DNA of 64,000 nt. It comes from Frankia sp. AgB1.9. Lineage in GTDB: Bacteria; Actinomycetota; Actinomycetes; Frankiales; Frankiaceae. The notes under the pieces were generated by a model. That model worked only from the letters and a program-made list of their open reading frames with translations, did no database searches and was not told the origin of the DNA. Within the stretch, counting starts at the first letter, position 1; each line of letters begins with the position of its first letter. The translations under genes were made by a program, and so were the position numbers. The stretch covers positions 1-64,000 of the forward strand of contig NZ_JADWYX010000005.1 in the NCBI RefSeq assembly GCF_016786355.1, given 5' to 3'. Below are positions 54,373 to 64,000 of this stretch, one piece after another.

Positions 54373-55224
54373 CTAGAACAAAACGGACGCGAACGTGCCA
54401 GCTCGCCGGAAGCCCACCCGTTCATAGGCGCGGCGGGCCGGGGTGTTGAAGTCGTTGACGTACAGGCTGACCACCGGCGCGTACATCGCCTGGGCCAGCG
54501 CGACGACGCTCGCCGTGCCCGCGGCGCCGTACCCGCGGCCACGCAGGGCCGGGTCCACCCAGACGCCCTGCACCTGGCTGACCCCACCGGCGATCGCGCC
54601 GATCTCGGCCTTGAACAGCACCCGGCCGTCCTCGATGTGCGCGAAGGAACGGCGCTGCCCGACGAACTCCGCCACCCGGGCCCGGTAGAGCGCCCCGCCG
54701 TCGGCCAGGATCGGCGAGACGCCGATCTCCTCGGTGAACATCGCGATGCTCGCCGGCATCAGGATGTCCAGCTCATCGGGCCGGACCAGGCGTACCGCTG
54801 GGTTCGGCCGGATCAACGGCGGGCCGTCGATGACCAGCAGCGGCTGCTCGCCGCGTACCTCCCGCGCCGGCCCCCAGGCCGGCTCCAGGTGGCGCCACAG
54901 CTCGGCGACAGAGCGCGCCTCACCGACGATCGACGAGCAGCGCCGGCCGGCGCGTCTGGCCCGCTCGGCGAACAGCTTCACCGACGCGGGCCCGGCACCG
55001 ACCGGCCACAGGTTCGCGCCCGAATAGCACAGCGCGGCTATCCGGCCGTCGACGACGTGTCCCCAGACCTCGGCGCCGAGCCGCCACGGGTCCAGCCCAC
55101 ACGCCTCGACCCGGGACGCGACGAAGACGTCGGTCACCGGGTCGCGCGCGAGCAGCTGGCGTACCGAGGGCAGGTCACGGTCGTCCAGCAGTCTCACCGG
55201 GGCTGACCGAAGCGGCAGTCCCAT
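54373..55224 (-). CDS. GNAT acetyltransferase with DUF4081 domain
   Basis: A 283-residue protein. The N-terminal DUF4081 region (LLDDRDLPSVRQLLARDPVT; VFVASRVEACGLDPWRLGAE) is followed by a GNAT fold with QVQGVWVDPALRGRGYGAAG as the acetyl-CoA loop and VSLYVNDFNTPARRAYERVG near the end. The substrate is unknown. In mycobacteria the equivalent Rv2867c lies next to ispG, rip1 and dxr, exactly this order. ATG 55224 is 21 bases after the ispG stop. Confidence 0.9.
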   Translation of the reverse strand: MGLPLRSAPVRLLDDRDLPSVRQLLARDPVTDVFVASRVEACGLDPWRLGAEVWGHVVDGRIAALCYSGANLWPVGAGPASVKLFAERARRAGRRCSSIVGEARSVAELWRHLEPAWGPAREVRGEQPLLVIDGPPLIRPNPAVRLVRPDELDILMPASIAMFTEEIGVSPILADGGALYRARVAEFVGQRRSFAHIEDGRVLFKAEIGAIAGGVSQVQGVWVDPALRGRGYGAAGTASVVALAQAMYAPVVSLYVNDFNTPARRAYERVGFRRAGTFASVLF

Positions 55225-55245
55225 CCGCTGCCGTGCCCGCCGCCG

Positions 55246-56400
55246 CTAGCCGACGGAGACGGACGGATCGCCGGAGGCGACGCCCTCGGCCTCCATCTCC
55301 TCGGCCAGTCGCATGGCCTCCTCGATCAGGGTCTCGACGATCTGCGCCTCGGGCACGGTCTTGATGACCTCGCCACGCACGAAGATCTGACCCTTGCCGT
55401 TGCCGGACGCGACGCCCAGGTCGGCCTCGCGGGCCTCACCGGGGCCGTTGACGACGCAGCCCATGACCGCGACCCGCAGCGGGATCGTCATGCCCTCCAG
55501 GCCGGCGGAGACCTGCTCGGCCAGCGTGTACACATCGACCTGGGCCCGGCCGCAGGACGGGCAGGAGACGATCTCGAGGCGCCGGTCGCGCAGGCCGAGC
55601 GATTCCAGGATCGCCATGCCGACCTTGACCTCCTCGACCGGAGGGGCGGACAGCGACACCCGCAGGGTGTCACCGATCCCCTCGGCGAGCAGGGCGCCGA
55701 ACGCGACGGCGGACTTGATGGTGCCCTGGAACTGCGGGCCGGCCTCGGTGACACCAAGGTGCAACGGGTAGTCGCAGCGCTCGGCGAGCATCCGGTAGGC
55801 CTGGATCATCACGACCGGGTCGTGGTGCTTGACCGAGATCTTGATGTCGCGGAAGTCGTGCTCCTCGAACAGCGAGCACTCCCACAGCGCCGACTCGGTC
55901 AGCGCCTCCGGCGTGGCCTTGCCGTACTTGGCCAGCAGCCGCTTGTCCAGCGAGCCGGCGTTGACGCCGATCCGGATCGGGACGCCGGCGGCCTTGGCCC
56001 GCTTGGCGATCTCGCCGATCTTGTCGTCGAAGGTCTTGATGTTGCCGGGGTTCACCCGGACGGCGGCGCAGCCGGCGTCGATCGCGGCGAACACGTACTT
56101 CGGCTGGAAGTGAATGTCGGCGATCACCGGGATCGGGGACTTGCGGGCGATCTCGGCGAGCGCGTCGGCGTCGTCCTGGCTCGGCACGGCCACCCGGACG
56201 ATCTGACAACCGGACGCGGTCAGCTGAGCGATCTGCTGCAGCGTCGCGTTGACGTCCGCGGTCAGCGTGGTGCACATCGACTGCACCGAGACGGGGGCGT
56301 CGCCACCGACCAGGACGCTGCCGACCTTGATCTGCCGGCTCACCCGGCGCTTGCCGAGCGGACGAGCCGGAGCCTGTGGCATGCCCAGAGTTACGGTCAC
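55246..56400 (-). CDS. ispG: 4-hydroxy-3-methylbut-2-en-1-yl diphosphate synthase
   Basis: A 384-residue Fe-S enzyme (GcpE) of the MEP isoprenoid pathway, converting MEcPP to HMBPP. Landmarks are [59 protein letters not shown], the cluster cysteines in [16 protein letters not shown] and the last in [22 protein letters not shown] 56400 has a GAGGA site. Dxr of the same pathway lies two genes upstream. A tandem array separates it from rseP. Confidence 0.96.
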   Translation of the reverse strand: MTVTLGMPQAPARPLGKRRVSRQIKVGSVLVGGDAPVSVQSMCTTLTADVNATLQQIAQLTASGCQIVRVAVPSQDDADALAEIARKSPIPVIADIHFQPKYVFAAIDAGCAAVRVNPGNIKTFDDKIGEIAKRAKAAGVPIRIGVNAGSLDKRLLAKYGKATPEALTESALWECSLFEEHDFRDIKISVKHHDPVVMIQAYRMLAERCDYPLHLGVTEAGPQFQGTIKSAVAFGALLAEGIGDTLRVSLSAPPVEEVKVGMAILESLGLRDRRLEIVSCPSCGRAQVDVYTLAEQVSAGLEGMTIPLRVAVMGCVVNGPGEAREADLGVASGNGKGQIFVRGEVIKTVPEAQIVETLIEEAMRLAEEMEAEGVASGDPSVSVG

Positions 56401-56456
56401 TTTGTCCTCACTGGAATGTGATTACGGTGTGCGCGTGGCCCTGTGTTCGTCTCGAC

Positions 56457-56563
56457 AGGACCGGCTGTACCCGCCTTGAACAGGATCGGGTGTGTCACCT
56501 GAACCAGGATCGGCTGTGTCACCTGGACCAGATTCGGCTGTGTCACCTGGACCAGGATCGGGT
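56457..56563. repeat. Tandem array of 24-bp repeats between rseP and ispG
   Basis: Three 24-base units (56482, 56506, 56530) plus a degenerate 25-base copy (56457) and a partial (56554). The core GTCACCTGGACCAGGATCGG recurs with few changes. It runs from within the rseP-ispG gap to a few bases before the rseP stop at 56570. It shares GTCAYCTGGRCCA with the array at 23216-23351. No spacers, so not CRISPR. Confidence 0.9.
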
Positions 56564-56569
56564 CAGCGA

Positions 56570-57751
56570 TCACTGCAGGCGAATCGGGTTGACGATGTCG
56601 GCGGACAGGACGAGCAGACTGAACCCGAGCAGGATGACCACCGTCGCGTACGTGGCTGGTAACAGCTTCGCGAAGTCCACCCGCTTCACGGGACCACGGT
56701 AGCCACGCAGCCGGCGAAGCCCGTGCCTGGTCTGTTCGAAGCCCAGGACGGCGATGTGACCGCCGTCCAAGGGCAGCAGCGGCAGCAGGTTGAAGATCCC
56801 GACTGCCAGGTTGATGCCGGCCACCAGGACCAGGAAGCCGCGGATCCGGTCGGTCCACGACGTGTCCGGCGCCGCGACCACGTCGCCGCCGATCCGGGCG
56901 GCCCCCACCACGCTGACGAACCCGTTCGCGTCCCGGTGGTTGCTGAACAGGTCGCCCAGGCTGGAGAGCCGGTGCGTCAGCGTCTCGTACATCCCCTTGG
57001 CGCCGGTCCACATGAAGTCGCCGGTGCTGGAGATGGCGGAGATCGGCCCGTAGTGCTTGGTGTCGGTGCCCTGCCGCACCCCGAGGGCGCCGACCGGGTC
57101 GGTGCCGGCGAGGCCGGTCGTCCGGTTCCGCAGCACCTGCACCAGGTCCGGGGTCAGGGTGACCCGCTTGCCGTCCCGGTCGACGACGATCGTCGCCACG
57201 CCCTGGCCGTGGTTGCGCACGAGCTGGGTGAACTGCTTCCAGGTGGTGATCGGGGTGCCGTCGAAGCTGACCACCCGGTCGCCCACCCGTATGCCGGCGG
57301 CCGCGGCCGGCCCGGGGCCGGTGCACGCGCTGCTGGTCGAGACGCAGCTGGTGACACCGATCTTGTTCTGACTGTCGGTCGGCGTGCCCAGGGCCAGCAG
57401 CACGCCGTAGATCATGATGATCGCGATGATGAAGTGGACGACCGAGCCGGCCGACATCACGACCAGCCGGGCCTTCGCGGACTTGTTGTAGAACGCCCGC
57501 GGCTCGTCCGCCGGGTCGATCTCCTCGAGCGGGGTCATCCCCTCGATCTTGACGAACCCACCGGCCGGGATGAGCTTGACGCCGTACTCGGTCTCGCCGC
57601 GGACTCGTGACCACAGCGTCGGGCCGAAGCCGACGAAGAAGCGGGACGCCTTCATCCCGTAGTGCCGAGCCGTGATGAAGTGCCCGGCCTCGTGCAGGCA
57701 GACCGAAATCAGCAGCGCCGCCGCGAAGGCGACGATGCCGAGCGCCATCAC
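56570..57751 (-). CDS. rseP: Site-2 protease RseP/Rip1 (M50 metallopeptidase)
   Basis: A 393-residue membrane protease cleaving within the membrane, for example anti-sigma factors. The zinc motif HEAGH is at residues 19-23 in the first TM helix, a PDZ domain spans about residues 125-205 (GIRVGDRVVSFDGTPITTWK), and the second metal motif NLLPLLPLDGGHI is in the last third. GTG 57751 precedes ATG 57748 by one codon. It follows dxr by 2 bases. It may act on the ECF anti-sigma at 23.5 kb, but nothing shows that. Confidence 0.94.
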   Translation of the reverse strand: MMALGIVAFAAALLISVCLHEAGHFITARHYGMKASRFFVGFGPTLWSRVRGETEYGVKLIPAGGFVKIEGMTPLEEIDPADEPRAFYNKSAKARLVVMSAGSVVHFIIAIIMIYGVLLALGTPTDSQNKIGVTSCVSTSSACTGPGPAAAAGIRVGDRVVSFDGTPITTWKQFTQLVRNHGQGVATIVVDRDGKRVTLTPDLVQVLRNRTTGLAGTDPVGALGVRQGTDTKHYGPISAISSTGDFMWTGAKGMYETLTHRLSSLGDLFSNHRDANGFVSVVGAARIGGDVVAAPDTSWTDRIRGFLVLVAGINLAVGIFNLLPLLPLDGGHIAVLGFEQTRHGLRRLRGYRGPVKRVDFAKLLPATYATVVILLGFSLLVLSADIVNPIRLQ

Positions 57752-57753
57752 CG

Positions 57754-58986
57754 TTACACCACCGCGCCTTCGACGGCCACCGCGCGTTCGATCAGGCGGC
57801 CCGCGGCGGCCCGCGCGTCCTTCTCGGTGGCGAACACCTCGTCGAGCGTCGGCTTGGCGATCACCTCGTGGGCGGCGAGCACCTCGGCGACGATGTCGAC
57901 GATGCGGACGAACGGCAGCTTCCCGGCCAGGAACGCGCCGACGACCTCCTCGTTGGCCGCGTTGAACACCGCGGGCGCCGTCCCGCCGCGCTTGCCCGAC
58001 TCGCGGGCGAGCGCGACCGACGGGAACGCCGTCGTGTCCAGCGGTTCGAAGGTGAGGTTCTGGGCGCGAGTCCAGTCCATCGGCGCCTGGGCCTCGGGAA
58101 CCCGGTCCGGCCAGCCGAGCGCGAGGGCGATCGGCAGCCGCATGTCCGGCGGCGAGACCTGGGCGATCGTCGAGCCGTCATAGAACTCGACCATCGAGTG
58201 CACCAGCGACTGTGGGTGCACGACCACGGCGATGTCGTCGTACGGAACGCCGAAGAACAGATGGGCCTCGATGAGCTCGAGTCCCTTGTTCATCAGCGTC
58301 GCCGAGTTGATCGTGACGAACGGCCCCATGTCCCAGGTCGGGTGGGCCAGCGCCTGCTCCCGGGTGACCTCGGTCAGCTCCGCGCGGGTCCGGCCACGGA
58401 ACGGGCCGCCGGACGCCGTCAGCACCAGCTTGCGGACCTCGTCGCGCCGGCCGCCCCGGAGGCACTGCGCGAGCGCCGAGTGCTCCGAGTCGACCGGGAT
58501 CAGCCGGTCCGGGTCACCACCGAGCGCGTCGAGCACCAGCGGGCCACCGGCGACCAGCGACTCCTTGTTCGCCAGGGCCACGGTCCGGCCCGCGGCGAGC
58601 GCCGACAGCGTCGGCGCGAGGCCGACCGATCCGGTGATGCCGTTGAGCACGACATCCGACTGCCAGGCGGCGATCTCGATGGCCGCCTCCGGCCCGGCGA
58701 GGATCTTCGGGACCGCGAACTCGCCCTTGCGGTAGCCACGCTTGGCGGCCTCCGCGTAGAACGCGAGCTGCAGATCCTGCGCGGCCGAGGCGGCGGCGAC
58801 GCCGACCACCTCGACGCCCAGGTCGAGCGCCTGCTGAGCCAGCAGGTCCACCCGGGAACCCCCGCCGAGCAGCCCGACCACCCGGAACTTGTCCGGATTG
58901 CGCTGGACTACGTCGATTGCCTGGGTTCCGATCGATCCCGTCGACCCGAGCAGAACGACCTCACGAACGGCGCGCGGTTTCGACAC
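57754..58986 (-). CDS. dxr: 1-deoxy-D-xylulose 5-phosphate reductoisomerase
   Basis: A 410-residue NADPH enzyme, second step of the MEP pathway. The nucleotide loop is VVLLGSTGSIGTQAIDVV near the start, with VALANKESLVAGGPLVLDAL, PVDSEHSALAQCL, LTASGGPFRGRTRAEL, HPTWDMGPFVTINSATLMNK and HPQSLVHSMVEFYDG as substrate and metal regions. The frame is open to 59058, but GTG 58986 gives the normal N-terminus; its ribosome site is weak. Confidence 0.95.
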   Translation of the reverse strand: MSKPRAVREVVLLGSTGSIGTQAIDVVQRNPDKFRVVGLLGGGSRVDLLAQQALDLGVEVVGVAAASAAQDLQLAFYAEAAKRGYRKGEFAVPKILAGPEAAIEIAAWQSDVVLNGITGSVGLAPTLSALAAGRTVALANKESLVAGGPLVLDALGGDPDRLIPVDSEHSALAQCLRGGRRDEVRKLVLTASGGPFRGRTRAELTEVTREQALAHPTWDMGPFVTINSATLMNKGLELIEAHLFFGVPYDDIAVVVHPQSLVHSMVEFYDGSTIAQVSPPDMRLPIALALGWPDRVPEAQAPMDWTRAQNLTFEPLDTTAFPSVALARESGKRGGTAPAVFNAANEEVVGAFLAGKLPFVRIVDIVAEVLAAHEVIAKPTLDEVFATEKDARAAAGRLIERAVAVEGAVV

Positions 58987-59073
58987 CAGACCATTGTCGC
59001 AGGCCCATCGGTCGACCGACGACGGCCTGTTCAGTTCATCCTGTTCTCTGCACGACACGTCCGGGCCCCAGCC

Positions 59074-60339
59074 CTAGTTGCCGGCGGCGCCCAGCGCGCC
59101 GCCGAGGGACTGGGCGAGGCTTGGGGAGGTCGGGGAGACGACCGAGCCGAGGACCGGGTGTGACTGGAAGTACAGCAGGCTGACGACGGTCGCGGAGAAG
59201 GTCGCCGCCGTCGGGCCCAGCTCGGGATGGGCCGGCGCCTGCGGCCAGGTGTGACCGCCCCCGCTGACCGACAGCGCGCCGACGTCGGGCTTGCCGTTGC
59301 AGGTCCACGACGTCAGGGCACCGAGCCCGGGCAGCTGCTCGGTCGCCGCCGCCGCGGCGCACCCGGTGGCCTGCGCGTACCGGCCGAGCCGTTCGGCCAC
59401 CGGCTGCGTGGTGACGCCGGCGAACGGCGCCGTGCGCGCCGGGCCGCCGCCGTCCCAGGGGGCGATCGGGTCCGCCGCGCCGTGGATCTCGAAGAGGTTC
59501 GTGACCGGGCTCGGGCAGCTGGCGGGGACGAGGCTGCCGGCGACCGAGACGATCGCGGCGATCCGGCCCGGCATCGCGCAGCTCGCCGTGACGGCCATGT
59601 CGGCGCCGTCGCCGAGGCCGGCGGCGAAGACCTTGTTGTCCGCCATGCAGCCGCGGGTGCGCAGGTCGCCGACCAGCGCGGCGATGAAGGCCACGTCGTC
59701 GGGCCCGGCCGCCGTCGACCTGGTGACGTTCCACCGGTTGCTCACCCCGGCCGGGTACGCCACGACGTAGCCGCGCTTGGTGGCCGTGCCGGCGAGCCCG
59801 GTGTCCGCCTCGGCCTGCAGCGGGCTCTGGCCGGCGGCGTGGAAGTTCAGGATCAGCGGCAGCGGGCCGGTGTTCGGCAGGGGCTGCGGAACCGCGAGCA
59901 GGTAGGTCCGCTTCACCGAGCCGACCGTGACCGTCTGGCTCGTCACCCCTCCCGGCAGGGTCCTGCCCGTCTGGCAGCCACTCGGGCCGGTGGGCACCGC
60001 CACCACCGCGGGGGCGCTGGAGCCGCCGGCCTCGGACGATCCGCTCGCGGCCGCGTCGGGGAAACCCGCCTTCGCTGCGGCGGCGCCCAGGCTGCCGCCG
60101 CCAGCCGCCGGGTGGGACGGCTGATGGGCCAGGATGTACCAGAGCAGCAGGACGAGCACGCCCAGCGCGGCGACGATCGGTAGCCAGAAGGTGCTGCTTC
60201 GAGAGCCGGCTGCCAGGCCGGCGCGGCGGCGCGCGGCGGACGTCCGAGCGCCGGCGCGCGTCGACAGGCCGCGGCCCGCGTTACGCCGGCCGGCCGGGTC
60301 GTCCCGGCGGCCGCGCGACGCGGGGTTACCGACGGCCAT
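59074..60339 (-). CDS. LpqC/PHB-depolymerase-like esterase lacking the catalytic serine
   Basis: A 421-residue protein with a basic N-terminus, one TM helix ([20 protein letters not shown]) and an extracytoplasmic alpha/beta-hydrolase domain like LpqC/feruloyl esterase/PHB depolymerase ([29 protein letters not shown]). The Asp ([15 protein letters not shown]) and His (SGGGHTWPQ) regions are intact, but the nucleophile elbow reads [11 protein letters not shown]: Gly (codon 59611-59613) where family members have Ser. It is probably inactive as an esterase and may bind ligands. ATG 60339 overlaps rlmN by 14 bases. Confidence 0.8.
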   Translation of the reverse strand: MAVGNPASRGRRDDPAGRRNAGRGLSTRAGARTSAARRRAGLAAGSRSSTFWLPIVAALGVLVLLLWYILAHQPSHPAAGGGSLGAAAAKAGFPDAAASGSSEAGGSSAPAVVAVPTGPSGCQTGRTLPGGVTSQTVTVGSVKRTYLLAVPQPLPNTGPLPLILNFHAAGQSPLQAEADTGLAGTATKRGYVVAYPAGVSNRWNVTRSTAAGPDDVAFIAALVGDLRTRGCMADNKVFAAGLGDGADMAVTASCAMPGRIAAIVSVAGSLVPASCPSPVTNLFEIHGAADPIAPWDGGGPARTAPFAGVTTQPVAERLGRYAQATGCAAAAATEQLPGLGALTSWTCNGKPDVGALSVSGGGHTWPQAPAHPELGPTAATFSATVVSLLYFQSHPVLGSVVSPTSPSLAQSLGGALGAAGN

Positions 60340-61537
60340 GGTCCACCGCGGCGTTGTCGGCGGCGAGCTGGCCACACGCCGCGGCGATCTCCCGGCCGCG
60401 GGTGTCCCGGACCGTCGTGGTGATCCCGCGGGCGCGCAGCCGCGCGACGAACTCGCGCTCGTTGGCTGCCACGCTGGCGTGCCAGCTGGAGCCCCTGGTC
60501 GGGTTGAGCGGGATCAGGTTGACGTGCACCGGGCGGTCGCGCAGCAGCCGGCCGAGCAGGTCGGCCCGCTCGGGCTGGTCGTTGACGCCGTCGATGAGGG
60601 CGTACTCGATGCTGATCCGGCGGCCGGTCCGGGCCGCGTAGTCCCACGCGGCGTCGAGCACCTCGGCGACCTTCCACCGGGTGTTGATCGGCACCAACGT
60701 GTCGCGCAGCTCGTCGTCCGGGGCATGCAGCGAGACCGCCAGGCGCACCGGCAGCCCCTCCCCCGCCAGCCGGCCGATCGCCGGGACCAGCCCGACGGTG
60801 GAGACGGTGAGCGTCCTGGCCGAGATCCCCAGCCCGTCCGGAGCCGGGTCGCTGATCCGATGCAGCGCGGTGACCAGCGCCTTGTAGTTCGCCAGCGGCT
60901 CGCCCATGCCCATGAAGACGACGTTGGACAGCCGGGTGTCGCCGGCCTGCCCGGCCGGCAGCCCGCCGTTGGCTGGCAACCCACCGTGCCTCAGCACGCG
61001 GGCGGCATCCACGACCTGTTCGACGATCTCCGCGACGGTCAGGTTGCGGGTGAGGCCGCCCTGTCCGGTGGCGCAGAACGGGCAGCCCATGCCGCAGCCG
61101 GCCTGGCTGGAGACACACACGGTGGCCCGGTCCGGGTAGCGCATCAGCACCGACTCGATGGTCGCGCCGTCGACGGTGCGCCAGGCGGTCTTGCGGGTCG
61201 CGCCGTCGTCACAGGTCAGTGTCGTGGTCGCCGTGAGCAGCTGGGGCAGCAAAGCGTCGGCCAGCGGTGCGCGAACGGCCGCGGGCACGTCGGTCATCCC
61301 GGCGGTGTCACCGGGCGCGGCCAGCCGGGTGAAGTAGTGGCGGGCGAGCTGGTCGGCCCGGAACGCCGGCTGGCCCAGCTCGACGGCGACCGCGCGCCGT
61401 TCGTCGCGGGACAGGTCGGCCAGGTGACGCGGCGGCTTGGGCCGGGAGGCCCGGGGCGTGAGGGTGAGCGCCAGCGCCCGACCCGCGCCCGGTGCGTCGC
61501 CGGCGGGGTGGTCGTTGTGGGCGCTGGTGGCTGTCAT
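60326..61537 (-). CDS. rlmN: 23S rRNA (adenine-2503-C2)-methyltransferase
   Basis: A 403-residue radical-SAM enzyme methylating A2503 of 23S rRNA and A37 of some tRNAs. The cluster motif is [20 protein letters not shown]. Upstream, [15 protein letters not shown] and the N-terminal helices bind RNA; downstream [39 protein letters not shown] and [10 protein letters not shown] are typical, with a resolving-cysteine region near the C-terminus ([10 protein letters not shown]). The start is ATG 61537. It lies between cdsA and the esterase-like gene. Confidence 0.96.
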   Translation of the reverse strand: MTATSAHNDHPAGDAPGAGRALALTLTPRASRPKPPRHLADLSRDERRAVAVELGQPAFRADQLARHYFTRLAAPGDTAGMTDVPAAVRAPLADALLPQLLTATTTLTCDDGATRKTAWRTVDGATIESVLMRYPDRATVCVSSQAGCGMGCPFCATGQGGLTRNLTVAEIVEQVVDAARVLRHGGLPANGGLPAGQAGDTRLSNVVFMGMGEPLANYKALVTALHRISDPAPDGLGISARTLTVSTVGLVPAIGRLAGEGLPVRLAVSLHAPDDELRDTLVPINTRWKVAEVLDAAWDYAARTGRRISIEYALIDGVNDQPERADLLGRLLRDRPVHVNLIPLNPTRGSSWHASVAANEREFVARLRARGITTTVRDTRGREIAAACGQLAADNAAVDHGRR

Positions 61538-61586
61538 GGCTCGTCCAGTGTGCCAAACCCGGCAGAGGCGGCACGCGGGCGCCGTG

Positions 61587-62525
61587 TCAGGACGGGGGCA
61601 GGAAGGCGGTGATCAGCAGCCAGGCCACGGGCGCCGTGCACAGCAGAGAGTCCAGCCGGTCCATGATCCCGCCGTGGCCGGGCAGCAGGTTGCCCATGTC
61701 CTTGATGCCGATGTCCCGCTTGAGCAGGGACTCGCCGAGGTCGCCGACGGTCGCGGTGCAGACGACCGCGAGCCCGAGCAGCACCCCCTGCCAGATGCTG
61801 CCCCCCAAGGCGAACCGCATGACGACGCTGGCGACCACCACGCAGGCGAGCGCCGAGCCGGCGAAACCCTCCCAGGACTTGCCCGGCGAGACCGTCGGCG
61901 CCAGCTTGTGCCGGCCGCCGGAGAGCACGCCGGCCGTGTAGCCGCCGATGTCGCTGGCGACGACGGTGCCGAGGAAGGCCACGAGCCGCCAGTCGCCGTC
62001 GTCCGGGGCCGTGAGCAGCGCCGCGAAGCCCGCGGTGAAGCCGACGTAGACCGCCGCGAAGATCGTCCCCGCGAGGTCCGCCAGGAGCCCGGCCGGGTCC
62101 CCGACGGCGCGGACCGCCAGCGCGACGAGCAGCGTGACGGCGAGCGTTCCGATCAGCGCGCCAGGCCCGTAGAAGTAGGCCACGACCGGCATCGCGACGG
62201 CTCCGGCCACCAGGGGGACCAACGGCGTCCGCAGCCCCGCGAGCCGCAGCGCCCGGACCACCTCGAAGGTGCCGATCGCCACGGCGACGCTGACGACGCC
62301 GACGAAGCCCGGCTTCAGGGTGAACAGCGGAACCAGGATGAGCGCGCCGAGGATGGCGCCTACCGCGATCGCGGCCGGCAGGTTGCGCCCGGCCCTGATC
62401 CGCCGTCGAGGCGGCCGGGGGGCGGCGGGTTCGTCCCCGTCTCCTGGCGCGCTCATGGTGCCGTCGACCGGTTGGGCCGCGAGGGCCGCAACCCCGGGCG
62501 CGGTGGCGCGCAGACCTTCGCTCAC
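61587..62525 (-). CDS. cdsA: Phosphatidate cytidylyltransferase
   Basis: A 312-residue membrane enzyme making CDP-diacylglycerol, the precursor used by PgsA at 6.1 kb. It has about eight TM helices and the CdsA signature [20 protein letters not shown]. The first 65 residues are a Pro/Arg-rich cytosolic extension. GTG 62525 has AAGGGA before it. The gene order pyrH-frr-cdsA-rlmN is conserved. Confidence 0.94.
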   Translation of the reverse strand: MSEGLRATAPGVAALAAQPVDGTMSAPGDGDEPAAPRPPRRRIRAGRNLPAAIAVGAILGALILVPLFTLKPGFVGVVSVAVAIGTFEVVRALRLAGLRTPLVPLVAGAVAMPVVAYFYGPGALIGTLAVTLLVALAVRAVGDPAGLLADLAGTIFAAVYVGFTAGFAALLTAPDDGDWRLVAFLGTVVASDIGGYTAGVLSGGRHKLAPTVSPGKSWEGFAGSALACVVVASVVMRFALGGSIWQGVLLGLAVVCTATVGDLGESLLKRDIGIKDMGNLLPGHGGIMDRLDSLLCTAPVAWLLITAFLPPS

Positions 62526-62654
62526 CTCGTCCCTTCGCTCACGTCGGATCGCCGGCCGTGGCTCCGGCCAGCCGTACGTCTCGCCACGTCGGGGGGATCC
62601 TCCCCCGGCGGCAGAGAGCGGGCCACCGGAGCCGCCACCGGGCAGGTCGAGGGG

Positions 62655-63212
62655 TCAGACCGAGAGGAGGTCGGACTCCTTGGCCTTCAGCAGCTCGTCG
62701 ATCTGGGCGACGTAGCGGTGGGTGGACTCTTCCAGGTCCTTCTCCGCGCGGCGGCCCTCGTCCTCGCCGGCGTCGCCATCCTTGACGATCTTGTCCAGCG
62801 CCTCCTTGGCGTGCCGGCGCACGTTACGGATGCTGATCTTCGCGTCCTCGGCCTTGCCGCGGGCCACCTTCACCAGGTCGCGTCGACGCTGCTCGGAGAG
62901 CTCCGGGAAGACGACCCGGATGATCGTGCCGTCGTTGCTGGGGTTCACGCCGAGGTCCGAGTCACGGACGGCCTTCTCGATGGCGCCCAGTGAGGACTTG
63001 TCGAACGGCGTGATGATGACCATGCGCGGCTCGGGGATGTGGAACGACGCGAGCTGCTGCACGGGGGTCGGAGCGCCGTAGTAGTCGACGAGGATCTTCG
63101 AGAACACCGACGGCGTGATGCGGCCCGTCCGGATGTTGGCGAAGTCGTCCTTGGCGACCGTGACGGCCTTGTCCATCTTCTCCTCGGCCTCGAGGAGTGT
63201 GTCGTCGATCAC
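62655..63212 (-). CDS. frr: Ribosome recycling factor
   Basis: A 185-residue protein that with EF-G splits post-termination ribosomes. It contains [40 protein letters not shown], the conserved [20 protein letters not shown] and [23 protein letters not shown] 63212 overlaps the pyrH stop (GTGA). Length is normal. Confidence 0.97.
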   Translation of the reverse strand: MIDDTLLEAEEKMDKAVTVAKDDFANIRTGRITPSVFSKILVDYYGAPTPVQQLASFHIPEPRMVIITPFDKSSLGAIEKAVRDSDLGVNPSNDGTIIRVVFPELSEQRRRDLVKVARGKAEDAKISIRNVRRHAKEALDKIVKDGDAGEDEGRRAEKDLEESTHRYVAQIDELLKAKESDLLSV

Positions 63213-63988
63213 CGCTGTCCTTCCGTTCCGTAGGCGTCGACACTGACCAGAGTCCCGATCTTCTCACCTCGGACGGCTCGCGAGATGTTTCCTTCGGTGA
63301 GCAGGTCAAAGACGACGATCGGCATCGCGTTGTCCATGCAGAGGCTGATCGCCGTGGCGTCCATGACCTTCAGCCCACGGGCGAGGACCTCGCCGTAGGT
63401 GAGGGTGTCGAACTTCACCGCTGTGGGGTTCGTGTTCGGGTCGGAGTCGTAGACGCCGTCCACCTTGGTCGCCTTCAGCACGGCCTGGGCCTTGACCTCG
63501 AGGGCGCGCTGCGCGGCGGTCGTGTCGGTGGAGAAGAACGGGGCACCGAGGCCGGCGCCGAAGATGACGACCCGGCCCTTCTCCAGATGCCGGATGGCCC
63601 GCAGCGGCAGGTAGGGCTCGGCGACCTGGCCCATCGCGATCGCGGTCTGGACCCGGGTGACGGCACCCTCGCGCTCCAGGAAGTCGGCCAGCGCCAGGCA
63701 GTTGATGACGGTCCCGAGCATGCCCATGTAGTCGGCCCTCGCCCGGTCCATGCCGCGCTCGGCGAGCGCGGGGCCGCGGAACATGTTGCCCCCGCCGACC
63801 ACCACCGCGACCTCGATGCCGGACCGGGCGACCGCCGCGACCTGGCGCGCGATGGTCGCGACGGTGGTCGGGTCGATGCCCAGCGGATCCCCACCGGCGA
63901 ACGCCTCGCCGGAAAGCTTGAGCAGGACGCGCGGCCACCTGGGCTCGATGTTCTCCAGCCCGGTGGCCACCTCGGCTTGATCGATCAC
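63209..63988 (-). CDS. pyrH: UMP kinase
   Basis: A 259-residue amino-acid-kinase-fold enzyme phosphorylating UMP to UDP. It shows [80 protein letters not shown] and [20 protein letters not shown], all PyrH-specific. GTG 63988 has GAGGG upstream, so the gene is complete within the window. It is the first gene of the pyrH-frr unit seen here. Confidence 0.97.
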   Translation of the reverse strand: MIDQAEVATGLENIEPRWPRVLLKLSGEAFAGGDPLGIDPTTVATIARQVAAVARSGIEVAVVVGGGNMFRGPALAERGMDRARADYMGMLGTVINCLALADFLEREGAVTRVQTAIAMGQVAEPYLPLRAIRHLEKGRVVIFGAGLGAPFFSTDTTAAQRALEVKAQAVLKATKVDGVYDSDPNTNPTAVKFDTLTYGEVLARGLKVMDATAISLCMDNAMPIVVFDLLTEGNISRAVRGEKIGTLVSVDAYGTEGQR

Positions 63989-64000
63989 GGGTGGCCCTCT

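Overview
The window is very GC-rich actinobacterial chromosome (about 70% GC or more by eye). GTG starts and 4-base start/stop overlaps are frequent. Gene content and order match conserved actinobacterial blocks: ftsK-rimO-pgsA-cinA-clgR-pspA; rimP-nusA-ylxR-infB-rbfA-truB-ribF-rpsO-pnp; pyrH-frr-cdsA-rlmN-dxr-rseP-ispG. Base composition and the accessory genes suggest a Frankia-like actinomycete. That placement is inference; there is no rRNA or other decisive marker here.

Layout. 1-2 kb: 3' end of an Lhr-type helicase, then an MFS exporter. 2-12.4 kb (minus strand): a PspM-like protein, PspA and ClgR (envelope stress and proteostasis), then CinA, PgsA, RimO, a RodZ-like HTH membrane protein and FtsK. 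12.5-14 kb (plus): a PadR regulator coupled to a membrane protein. 14.2-16.9 kb (minus): RNase J and DapA. 16.9-19.5 kb: accessory stretch with an unrecognised membrane protein and a small excisionase-type HTH protein behind an inverted repeat. 19.5-23.2 kb (minus): acetate kinase and phosphoketolase, with a 25-bp tandem array against the phosphoketolase start. 23.5-28.3 kb (minus): an ECF sigma factor with its CU044_5270-type partner, ThyX and HisS. 28.5-32.7 kb (plus): a lidless Hsp70-like protein and an unusual partner with J-domain-like and FN3-like regions. 32.7-48.2 kb (minus): DapB, an M16 peptidase, PNPase, S15, RibF, TruB, an NrnA-like DHH phosphoesterase, RbfA, a DUF503 protein, IF-2, YlxR, NusA and RimP, mostly in tight operons. 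48.6-49.8 kb (plus): a ferritin-like lipoprotein and a DUF4439-type protein. 49.8-54.1 kb (minus): an Rrf2-family regulator and a sulfate ABC transporter. 54.4-64 kb (minus): a GNAT protein, IspG, the site-2 protease RseP/Rip1, Dxr, an esterase-like protein lacking its serine, RlmN, CdsA, Frr and PyrH.

How the genes work together. Most of the window is translation and ribosome assembly (RimP, NusA, YlxR, IF-2, RbfA, TruB, S15, PNPase, RlmN, Frr, HisS, RimO). Envelope and isoprenoid functions (PgsA, CdsA, IspG, Dxr, RseP, PspA) and lysine/DAP synthesis (DapA, DapB) are interspersed. Phosphoketolase plus acetate kinase can turn xylulose-5-P or fructose-6-P into acetyl-P and then acetate plus ATP.

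The least explained signals are: two 75-bp intergenic inverted repeats with identical 27-21-27 geometry and a compensatory base-pair change; two tandem arrays 33 kb apart sharing the core GTCAYCTGGRCCA; the Hsp70/J-like pair; and a probable N-terminal frameshift in cysT. No CRISPR array, rRNA, tRNA, integrase or IS transposase was recognised.
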